Source: a bacterium
Lineage (GTDB): Bacteria; Bacillota; Clostridia; Oscillospirales; Acutalibacteraceae
Direction: 5' to 3'
Length of the DNA: 6,532 nt
NCBI GenBank assembly: GCA_020626545.1
Contig: JAHKZS010000028.1
Coordinates: forward strand, 1-6,532
The notes beneath the pieces are model-generated. The model ran no database searches. It saw only the letters and a list, made by a program, of their open reading frames with translations, and was not told where the DNA came from. Below, one piece after another: positions 1-4,622 of the stretch. How positions within the stretch are numbered: the first letter of the stretch is position 1; each line of letters opens with the position of its first letter. The position numbers were made by a program, and so were the translations under genes.

Positions 1-597
1 AACGTCGAAGTCGTAGGCTCCCTTGAGAGAGGAGTCTATCGAGATATATACACCGGGTTCATCTTTATCGGATATATCCTTAAAAGTACCCTTAACGATA
101 ACGGTACCGTAGTTTTCCTGCATATAGCCGTCTTTTCTAAAGCTAAAGTACGGAATAGCGGTGCTTTCGTTCTCCTCGGCGTCCTCGCTTTTCCAGCTTC
201 CGTAAAGGTTTTTAATCGTCTGTTTCTTAACGGTATTCTTAACAAATACGGTAGCGGGTTCGGTAGCCTCATCCCACGTAGCCGGAGCGGTAGAAACATA
301 CTTCGGCACATAAGCGCTTCCGCGTTTCTGCACGAACCTTAGCGAAAAAACGGTAAATACCGATACCGCGAGCACAAATATAACCGCTATAACGAATATA
401 TTATACTCGGAAATATCGAAATACTTGGGTTTATAGTTTTCGCTTTCGGCGAACTCCGAATCACCTTTAGCGCGAATTTGTACGAAACCGTCCTCGCGGA
501 AGTCGTTAAACTCCATATCTTTATTTATTTCCTGCATACAAAACGGACACAGCGTTTCTGTATCCGGAATTTCCTTACCGCAGCGCGGACATATCAT
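1..597 (-). CDS. Zinc-ribbon, single-pass membrane protein (3' end cut by window edge)
   Basis: The frame is open for 199 codons from an ATG at 597 to the window edge, so the C-terminus is missing. Residues 1-22 form a small zinc ribbon with two CxxC knuckles (C3, C6, C17, C20). An acidic/aromatic linker follows, then a hydrophobic membrane segment at about residues 66-87 ending in a basic stretch (R87, K91, R92). With cytosolic knuckles and positive residues after the segment, topology is not settled by eye. The part after about residue 125 begins LYGSWKSED and continues with alternating beta-like strands and FRKDGYM, resembling lipocalin-like or beta-rich domains found in uncharacterised Clostridia proteins; that resemblance is inference. 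The start is secured by AGGAGG at 605-610, 7 nt upstream. The ATG overlaps the TGA of the WYL regulator (ATGA, 597-594), implying translational coupling. Function is unknown; a sensor or envelope role is possible but unproven. Confidence 0.85.
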   Translation of the reverse strand, partial: MICPRCGKEIPDTETLCPFCMQEINKDMEFNDFREDGFVQIRAKGDSEFAESENYKPKYFDISEYNIFVIAVIFVLAVSVFTVFSLRFVQKRGSAYVPKYVSTAPATWDEATEPATVFVKNTVKKQTIKNLYGSWKSEDAEENESTAIPYFSFRKDGYMQENYGTVIVKGTFKDISDKDEPGVYISIDSSLKGAYDFDV

Positions 598-1616
598 ACT
601 CTCGCCTCCTTATACAAATTACTAACCTTCCTCGAATGTCGTTTAAATTTCTTAGCCACATCCTCGGGCGACACAATCTTAACCTTGTCGCCGAGCGCGA
701 ACAGCCATCCGAAAAACTGCTCGCTGATATTTACATTAACACGCACGAGAAAATGATTTTCGCAATTCTCGTCCTTAGTAATAAACACATTTTTACCGAA
801 TCTGTCGGCGATAACTCCGACTAAGGAATTGTCAACAGATAAAGTAACCATAACTTCCTCGCCCGCGAACATTCCGAAAGTTGAGCGGGAATAACGCGCG
901 AGGTTTATATTCTTAAACAGCTCGTCTCCCGAACGCTTCCTGTCGGTAATTTCGATTTTCTCCATTTTATCGACACGGTAATGGCGGATTTGTTCGTTAC
1001 GCTCGTCGTACGCTATCAGGTAATAATTTTCGTCATCCCAGCATAGCGCGTACGGGCTGACTTTATAGCGCTCGCCGTTGCGGCGGCGCTCAAGCTTCAG
1101 CTTATCGGTACTGCCGAGGTTAAGTTTCCATTGGTTATAGAAAAACTCAACCGCGCGGTTATTGCTTATAGCGTCGTGGAGCCTGTCCACATTATAATAA
1201 ATAGTTTCGTTGGAAGTTTTAACCCGGTTAGAGATTACGACCTGGTTTTGAAGCTGCTTAGCCTCGTTTTCGCTCGCGAGCGACTCGACCTTTTTAATAA
1301 GCTCCATACTCTTTTTCTCGGTTATAAACTTCGAACTCTGGATAGCGTCTACGAGCAGTTTAAGCTCCGAAATCTGGAAATCGCGCGAGGCGATATAATA
1401 CTTAACCGTCTTGGATTTTTCGCTGCAAATATCCAGTCCGTAGGTCTCTAAAATACGCAAGTCGTCGTAGATACTTTTACGCTCGGCGTTAATACCGTAC
1501 GCCTCTAGCTCTTTTATAATCTCGTTAATCGAGAGCCCGTGGCGCTCGTCGGTTTTCTCGAGTAGTATCTTGCGGATATATAAGAGTTTTTGTTTTTGCC
1601 GGGGATTTTTTGCCAT
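594..1616 (-). CDS. WYL-domain transcriptional regulator
   Basis: 340 residues, the usual length of the HTH-WYL-WCX family. Residues 8-65 are a winged helix-turn-helix of the DeoR/HTH_11 type (SINEIIKELE, then the recognition-helix region RKSIYDDLRILETYG). The WYL domain spans about 140-225, with the hallmark stretch YKVSPYALCWDDENYYL at 184-200 and the conserved R-x-Y-R-V-D-K-M at 211-218, residues that in this family form a ligand-binding pocket. Residues 255-328 fit the C-terminal WCX extension (FFGWLFALGDKVKIVSPEDVA). Family members are cytosolic DNA-binding repressors or activators that respond to nucleic acid or nucleotide-like ligands; the ligand here is unknown. It sits 18 nt after the AEC permease gene and overlaps the zinc-ribbon gene by 4 nt, so all three share a transcript. 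The ribosome site is modest (AGGA at 1630-1627, spacing 10). Autoregulation of the promoter at 2639-2611 is an inference from position. Confidence 0.93.
   Translation of the reverse strand: MAKNPRQKQKLLYIRKILLEKTDERHGLSINEIIKELEAYGINAERKSIYDDLRILETYGLDICSEKSKTVKYYIASRDFQISELKLLVDAIQSSKFITEKKSMELIKKVESLASENEAKQLQNQVVISNRVKTSNETIYYNVDRLHDAISNNRAVEFFYNQWKLNLGSTDKLKLERRRNGERYKVSPYALCWDDENYYLIAYDERNEQIRHYRVDKMEKIEITDRKRSGDELFKNINLARYSRSTFGMFAGEEVMVTLSVDNSLVGVIADRFGKNVFITKDENCENHFLVRVNVNISEQFFGWLFALGDKVKIVSPEDVAKKFKRHSRKVSNLYKEARV
605..610 (-). promoter_or_regulatory. Ribosome binding site for the zinc-ribbon gene
   Basis: On the minus strand AGGAGG lies 7 nt before the ATG at 597, inside the last codons of the WYL regulator gene. 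It fixes the start of the downstream gene and supports re-initiation at the ATGA overlap. Confidence 0.85.
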
Positions 1617-1634
1617 AATCGTATTATCCTATAT

Positions 1635-2561
1635 CTATATAGTCTGAGCTACCGCTATAATAATCGGCATTGTGATTATCGACAGCACAGTCGTCATCGA
1701 CACAAGCCCTACCGAAAGCTCGACGTCTCGTTTAAATTTAGTCGCGAACATCGTAGTAGTCGCCGCGACAGGCGCTGAGGAAGCTACAACACACGCCGTT
1801 ATAATATCGCCGCCTACTCCTAAAAGCTTCATAATAAGAAGCGATACGCACGGTATAAGAATAAGCCTCATAGCGCACACAGCGTAAACTCCGGGGTCGC
1901 CGAGATATTTTTTCGGCTTAAAGCGCGTAAGGTAAAAACCGATAACGAGCATTGGAAGCGGAGTGTTCAGAGCGGCTATGTATTCAATCGGGCTTAATAG
2001 GATTTCGGGGAGTTGGATTCTCAGGAAAAACAGCAGAGCCGCCGAAAACGCGCCGATTATACCCGGGTTTAAGATAAGCTTTTTAGCGGTAAAGGATTTT
2101 TTATCACCGCTCATATCAACCAGTCCGTAGCTCCAAACGAGTATATTAAATACCGCCACAAACACTGTTCCGTAGAAAACGCCCTTATCTCCGAGAAGCG
2201 CCTTTTGGAGCGGAAGCGACATAAACCCGCAGTTCGAGAAAACCGCGGAAAACCTCATAACAATCCGCCGGCTTAGATTCTTATTCCGAAATACCGCCCG
2301 GCACACAAACACCGAGCCTACTTGAATCGCGACCGCGCAGGCGGTACATACGCCGAGGTTTAAGATAAGCGAATCGCTGTAGCCGACTTTCTGGAAAGAC
2401 TGAACCATTATACACGGAGTAGCGAGGTACAGTACAACATCGGTAAGATACTTAGCGCCCGTTTTATTAATCAGCTTAAATTTTCCGCTGAAAAATCCTA
2501 CCGCGATAAGTATAAACAGAATTATAACCTGTCCCGATACAACTAAAAAATTACTCCACAT
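1635..2561 (-). CDS. AEC family (auxin efflux carrier superfamily) transporter
   Basis: 308 residues from the ATG at 2561; an in-frame ATG at 2576 would add five residues (MKGYY). The inner start is preferred because GAAAGG lies 7 nt upstream, whereas nothing like a ribosome site precedes 2576. The protein is almost entirely hydrophobic with about ten membrane segments in a 5+5 layout split by a polar loop near residues 150-160 (SGDKKSF). Family-type signatures are visible: SNCGFMSLP (109-117), the LNPGIIG helix break (163-169), MRL in a later helix (231-233), and SSAPVAATTTMFATKF (261-276). AEC proteins (Mem_trans, AEC/BART superfamily) are inner-membrane secondary transporters; bacterial members often move malate, malonate or other organic acids, but the substrate cannot be read here. 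It is the first gene of a leftward operon with a WYL regulator, which may control its expression. Cell location: cytoplasmic membrane. Confidence 0.93.
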   Translation of the reverse strand: MWSNFLVVSGQVIILFILIAVGFFSGKFKLINKTGAKYLTDVVLYLATPCIMVQSFQKVGYSDSLILNLGVCTACAVAIQVGSVFVCRAVFRNKNLSRRIVMRFSAVFSNCGFMSLPLQKALLGDKGVFYGTVFVAVFNILVWSYGLVDMSGDKKSFTAKKLILNPGIIGAFSAALLFFLRIQLPEILLSPIEYIAALNTPLPMLVIGFYLTRFKPKKYLGDPGVYAVCAMRLILIPCVSLLIMKLLGVGGDIITACVVASSAPVAATTTMFATKFKRDVELSVGLVSMTTVLSIITMPIIIAVAQTI

Positions 2562-2568
2562 ATAATAG

Positions 2569-2574
2569 CCTTTC
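2569..2574 (-). promoter_or_regulatory. Ribosome binding site that favours the inner start of the AEC gene
   Basis: Minus-strand GAAAGG, 7 nt before the ATG at 2561. It overlaps the alternative ATG at 2576, which itself has no purine-rich site upstream, so the shorter protein is favoured. Confidence 0.6.
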
Positions 2575-2592
2575 ATTGTCCGTTTATTAGGA

Positions 2593-2631
2593 CATATCGA
2601 ATCAATTTATATTATACCAACTATCGATATG
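2593..2631. promoter_or_regulatory. Candidate operator: inverted repeat flanking the AEC operon -10
   Basis: CATATCGA (2593-2600) and its exact complement TCGATATG (2624-2631) lie either side of the -10 box at 2611-2616, with centre near 2612. One arm is in the spacer and one around +5 to +12 of the transcript. The position suits a repressor site, possibly for the WYL protein; an 8-bp repeat in AT-rich DNA could also be chance. Confidence 0.35.
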
Positions 2632-2639
2632 AATTACAA
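2611..2639 (-). promoter_or_regulatory. Sigma-A promoter of the AEC-WYL-zinc ribbon operon
   Basis: On the minus strand TTGTAA (2639-2634) and TATAAT (2616-2611) are separated by 17 nt, with a TGG extension just before the -10 box. The -10 is a perfect consensus hexamer. The expected start near 2604 gives a leader of about 43 nt to the ATG at 2561. Confidence 0.75.
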
Positions 2640-2663
2640 TATCAATCTTGTTACATTTTCGTT

Positions 2664-2684
2664 ATTCCCAGATTTTATGGGAAT
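2664..2684. promoter_or_regulatory. 7-bp inverted repeat in the divergent intergenic region
   Basis: ATTCCCA (2664-2670) and TGGGAAT (2678-2684) are perfect complements with a 7-nt spacer (gatttta). It lies between the two divergent promoters. There is no T-tract on either strand, so it is more like a dimeric protein site than a terminator. No known regulator motif is recognised. Confidence 0.35.
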
Positions 2685-2731
2685 TTTGCCGAATTTCTAT
2701 TGTCGTTTTTGTATAAAAACAGGGTTTATAA

Positions 2732-2749
2732 TTGTGCAATTTGTACAAA
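2732..2749. promoter_or_regulatory. Paired TTGTnCAA palindromes upstream of the H1-like gene
   Basis: TTGTGCAA (2732-2739) is followed 9 bp later by TTGTACAA (2741-2748), the latter within the perfect 10-bp palindrome TTTGTACAAA (2740-2749). The block ends 22 bp before the -35 box at 2772, a usual activator position. No regulator is identified. Confidence 0.3.
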
Positions 2750-2771
2750 GTACCAAAGTTTTGAAATTTCG

Positions 2772-2799
2772 TTGACTTTTAAAAAATCTCGTGTATAAT
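2772..2799 (+). promoter_or_regulatory. Strong sigma-A promoter of the H1-like gene
   Basis: TTGACT (2772-2777) and a perfect TATAAT (2794-2799) are separated by 16 nt, with A/T-rich DNA upstream. The expected start is near 2806, giving a leader of about 66 nt. Confidence 0.85.
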
Positions 2800-2803
2800 A
2801 CAG

Positions 2804-2829
2804 ATTGTAAACATAAAATTGCTTACAAT
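2804..2829 (+). promoter_or_regulatory. Possible 5' mRNA stem-loop or start-site operator
   Basis: ATTGTAA (2804-2810) and TTACAAT (2823-2829) are complementary with a 12-nt loop, and lie at the predicted transcription start. As RNA this could cap the 5' end and slow decay; as DNA it could be an operator. The same ATTGTAA word also forms the -35 region of the divergent promoter (2640-2634). The stem is weak (one G-C pair per arm). Confidence 0.35.
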
Positions 2830-2849
2830 TTATAAATTTATAAATTTAT
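2829..2849 (+). repeat. 8-bp AT tandem repeat in the leader
   Basis: TTTATAAA occurs twice in tandem (2829-2836, 2837-2844) followed by a partial TTTAT. It keeps the leader ahead of the ribosome site A/U-rich, a trait of efficiently translated mRNAs. Confidence 0.6.
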
Positions 2850-2871
2850 CTTTTATGAGGAGGTCATTATA

Positions 2872-3297
2872 ATGGCAACAACTAAGAAGACTGAAACAAA
2901 AGCTGCTGAGAAAAAGACAGCTGCAAAGACAGCCGCTAAGACAGCTACAAAGGCTGCTGAGAAAAAGACAGCTACTAAGGCTGCCGAGAAGAAAACAGCT
3001 ACTAAGGCTGCTGAGAAAAAGACTACAGCCGCTAAGAAGGCTCCCGCTAAGAAAACAGCCGCTAAGAAGGCTGCTCCCGCTAAGAAGACAACTACTAAGA
3101 AAGCTGCCGCTTCTAAGGTTGACGTATTCGTAGAGTTCGGCGGAGTTCAGGTTTCTATTGACGAAGTAGTTAAGAACGTTAAAAAGACTAACGGTAAGGC
3201 TGCTAAGGAGCTTACAGTTTACCTCAAGCCCGAGGAGAGCAAAGCTTACTTCGTAGCTGACGGCGAAGAAAAAGAAATGGACGTATTCTTCTGCTAA
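2872..3297 (+). CDS. Histone H1-like Lys/Ala-rich protein with C-terminal DUF6465-like domain
   Basis: 141 residues in two clearly different parts. Residues 1-82 are almost only Ala, Lys, Thr and Glu, with TKAAEKKTA repeats (26-52) and then KKAPAKK / AAPAKK motifs like the C-terminal tail of eukaryotic histone H1 and bacterial H1-like nucleoid proteins. Residues 83-141 are an ordinary folded domain (VDVFVEFGGVQVSIDEVV, then LTVYLKPEESKAYFVADG) resembling DUF6465; that name is from memory of the family. The basic tail would be expected to bind DNA or RNA in the cytoplasm; the small domain's job is unknown. The start is set by GAGGAGG (2857-2863, spacing 8). Two tandem stops (TAA TAA) end it. 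Codon use is narrow (GCT, AAG, ACA), with a strong promoter and terminator, which suggests high expression. It is monocistronic. Confidence 0.9.
   Translation: MATTKKTETKAAEKKTAAKTAAKTATKAAEKKTATKAAEKKTATKAAEKKTTAAKKAPAKKTAAKKAAPAKKTTTKKAAASKVDVFVEFGGVQVSIDEVVKNVKKTNGKAAKELTVYLKPEESKAYFVADGEEKEMDVFFC
2947..3027 (+). repeat. In-frame 27-bp tandem repeat (3 units) in the H1-like tail
   Basis: Three consecutive 27-bp units (2947-2973, 2974-3000, 3001-3027) each encode nine residues, TKAAEKKTA, TKAAEKKTA and TKAAEKKTT. They differ only at a few, mostly synonymous, bases. Slippage at such a repeat would change tail length without breaking the frame. Confidence 0.9.
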
Positions 3298-3310
3298 TAA
3301 TTAAAGACGT

Positions 3311-3345
3311 AAAGGATGTCTCGACGAGACATCCTTTTTCTTTTT
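3311..3345 (+). terminator. Rho-independent terminator of the H1-like gene, possibly bidirectional
   Basis: AAAGGATGTCTC (3311-3322) pairs with GAGACATCCTTT (3326-3337) around a GAC loop, a 12-bp stem, followed by TTTTTCTTTTT (3335-3345). It starts 13 nt after the stop codon. On the minus strand the stem is followed by a poorer T-tract, so it may also stop the convergent S1 transcript. Confidence 0.93.
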
Positions 3346-3372
3346 GCGTAAATTTTCAGCGGTATAATATAA

Positions 3373-3407
3373 AACCCTATATCCTATATCCTACATCCTA
3401 AATCCTA
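3373..3407 (-). repeat. Heptanucleotide tandem array (TAGGATN) starting at the S1 stop codon
   Basis: On the minus strand five consecutive 7-bp units read TAGGATT, TAGGATG, TAGGATA, TAGGATA, TAGGGTT (3407 down to 3373). The first TAG is the stop codon of the S1-domain gene. The core TAGG is kept in all units while the last bases vary. It is too short for a CRISPR and has no spacers. Confidence 0.85.
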
Positions 3408-4328
3408 CTGGAACACCGTTTCCACTAACCGTGAGCTTCCCTCGGGGGAGTATGTAAACTTATCAATATGGCTCGAGTTTATAAAGTACTTATCCGCCTT
3501 GGTGGAGTAGTTATTCTGAAACGTATCAATTATAATCAGCTTAACCTTCATCTTTTTTGGGATAATGCTTTTTATATAAACGCTCGCCTGCATACCTTCC
3601 TCGGCGTCGGGATACGGCTCGGCGAGCCCCGCTAAGTTGGGGCTGAGTTCCACAAATGCTCCGTAGCTCTCTACGCTTCTTATGATACCGGTGACGGTTT
3701 CGCCCTGGGTAAACATCTCGGCGTTCTGCTCCCAGGTTCCGAGAAGCTCCTTGTGGCTCAGGCTTATACGACCGTTTTCGATAGATTTTATAACGGCTTT
3801 TATATCCATACCTACAGAAAAGCGCTCTCTCGGGTGTTCGATTCTCGACACGGAGATTGTATCAATCGGCATAAGCGCCGCTACTCCGCAGCCTATATCC
3901 GCGAACACTCCGAACGTTTCAAGACGACTCACCTTAGCGTCGATTATATCGCCCGCGATTAAGGTGTCGATATAATTATCAAAGCACATACGCTGGGCTT
4001 TTTCTCTCGACAATACGGCAAGCGGTTCGCCGTCGGCGCCGACGGTTATATCGGTTACCACGAAACAGACAGGCCGGTTAACCCGTGAAATTACGGCGAT
4101 GTCCCTCACCGTTCCGTCCTTAATACCGATAGCGCCTTCTTCTCTAGGAATAACGGCTTTAATTCCTCCTAAATTCAGATGCAGGTTATGTTCCCGGTCG
4201 CACACAAGTACCTTAGCCTCGAGTATCTTCCCCCTTACCATAGCTTCTCTAAGCTTTTCGGGGTTATTTATATAAAGCTTATTCTCCTCGGTATCAATCA
4301 AGTTTCCCTCGGGCAAAAATGTTGACAT
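3405..4328 (-). CDS. S1 RNA-binding domain protein (ribosomal protein S1-like, three S1 domains)
   Basis: 307 residues. Three OB-fold S1 modules can be traced. The first, about 33-108, is divergent (GKILEAKVLVCDREHNLHLNLGG). The second, 126-193, is the clearest, with GDIIDAKVSRLETFGVFADIG and ISLSHKELLGTW. The third, 209-268, has GETVTGIIRSVESYGAFVEL. A tail of about 40 residues (269-307) has no recognised domain. S1 proteins bind single-stranded RNA in the cytoplasm, on the ribosome or as decay/translation factors. E. coli S1 has six such modules, so this is a short Firmicutes-type relative and may not be the true ribosomal protein. The start is secured by GGAGG (4340-4336) 7 nt before the ATG. 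The leader carries a large hairpin (4352-4402) that could regulate it. It is divergent from the isomerase gene and convergent with the H1-like gene. Its stop codon is part of a heptamer array. Confidence 0.9.
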   Translation of the reverse strand: MSTFLPEGNLIDTEENKLYINNPEKLREAMVRGKILEAKVLVCDREHNLHLNLGGIKAVIPREEGAIGIKDGTVRDIAVISRVNRPVCFVVTDITVGADGEPLAVLSREKAQRMCFDNYIDTLIAGDIIDAKVSRLETFGVFADIGCGVAALMPIDTISVSRIEHPRERFSVGMDIKAVIKSIENGRISLSHKELLGTWEQNAEMFTQGETVTGIIRSVESYGAFVELSPNLAGLAEPYPDAEEGMQASVYIKSIIPKKMKVKLIIIDTFQNNYSTKADKYFINSSHIDKFTYSPEGSSRLVETVFQ

Positions 4329-4342
4329 TAGTATTCCTCCAT

Positions 4343-4402
4343 AAAAAGCGCGCGCCCTGTGCGCGAGATTTTTTAGCCATAGCTCGCGCGCGTGCAGGGC
4401 GC
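4343..4402 (-). promoter_or_regulatory. Terminator-like hairpin in the S1 leader (possible attenuator)
   Basis: On the minus strand CAGGGCGC (4402-4395 read as GCGCCCTG) pairs with CAGGGCGC (4359-4352), and CTCGCGC/GCGCGAG (4389-4383 with 4367-4361) pairs above it, giving 8+7 bp with a small internal bulge and a 15-nt loop. Four nt after the stem comes TTTTT (4347-4343), and then the GGAGG ribosome site of the S1 gene. Alternating GC runs also allow a different pairing (GCGCGCG with CGCGCGC). Whether it terminates, masks the ribosome site or is only structural cannot be told by eye. Confidence 0.5.
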
Positions 4403-4425
4403 AACTGAGCGGGCAATATTAATTA

Positions 4426-4520
4426 TTTTTCTTTATAGGTGTTTTTGTAACAGCGATTTTCAGTTAAACAGCAAACTATATTATAACCCAACGCCGCGAG
4501 CGGTTCCCTATAAAGAAAAA
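4426..4520. repeat. 14-bp perfect inverted repeat centred between divergent genes
   Basis: TTTTTCTTTATAGG (4426-4439) is the exact reverse complement of CCTATAAAGAAAAA (4507-4520), with 67 nt between. Each CCTATAAAGAAAAA arm points towards its own gene, about 97 nt from the S1 ATG and 102 nt from the isomerase ATG. The remaining DNA of this 294-bp gap (4329-4622) holds the S1 leader hairpin and the isomerase promoter; I see no gene in it. The block could be a paired regulatory site or a small MITE-like element, though no target duplication flanks it. Confidence 0.7.
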
Positions 4521-4562
4521 CTCCTAAGTAAACATATGAGGAAATTTGTCCTTTTATTACAC

Positions 4563-4591
4563 TTGCAATTTGCGGACATTTATACTACAAT
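4563..4591 (+). promoter_or_regulatory. Sigma-A promoter of the isomerase-HAD operon
   Basis: TTGCAA (4563-4568) and TACAAT (4586-4591) are separated by 17 nt, predicting a start near 4598 and a leader of about 25 nt. An overlapping alternative is TTACAC (4557-4562) with TATACT (4581-4586), spacing 18. Either fits the gene start. Confidence 0.6.
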
Positions 4592-4622
4592 AAAAGAGAA
4601 TTTTCAGGAAAGGACGAAATAT

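Noticed and set aside
36..311. Other-frame ORFs inside the coding regions (for example 36-311 minus, 478-756 plus, 1131-1451 plus, 3682-3975 plus)
   Set aside because: They lie opposite or out of frame with genes that have recognisable domains and ribosome sites, and their products show no domain.
2705..2720. GTTTTT / AAAAAC hairpin
   Set aside because: One G-C pair per arm in AT-rich DNA, no T-tract in a useful place; likely chance.
3373..3407. CRISPR or attachment site reading of the heptamer array
   Set aside because: Units are 7 bp with no spacers, and no integrase, tRNA or cas gene is nearby.
4294..4380. Minus-strand upstream ORF of 28 codons (MAKKSRAQGARF...) crossing the S1 hairpin and overlapping the S1 start
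   Set aside because: A coupled leader peptide would be attractive, but there is no convincing ribosome site and the basic sequence follows from the GC-rich stem.
4480..4485. Minus-strand TATAAT as a promoter for the S1 gene
   Set aside because: The hexamer is perfect, but no -35 or TG extension lies at any usable spacing, so the S1 promoter is left unassigned.
4426..4520. Full insertion-sequence or MITE call for the 95-bp block
   Set aside because: The 14-bp terminal repeat fits, but no flanking target duplication is seen and no second full copy is in the window, so it is listed only as an inverted repeat.
4392..4622. 77-codon N-terminal extension of the isomerase reading frame
   Set aside because: It runs through the predicted promoter and inverted repeat, has no ribosome site, and would bury the lipoprotein signal peptide; the ATG at 4623 has a good site.
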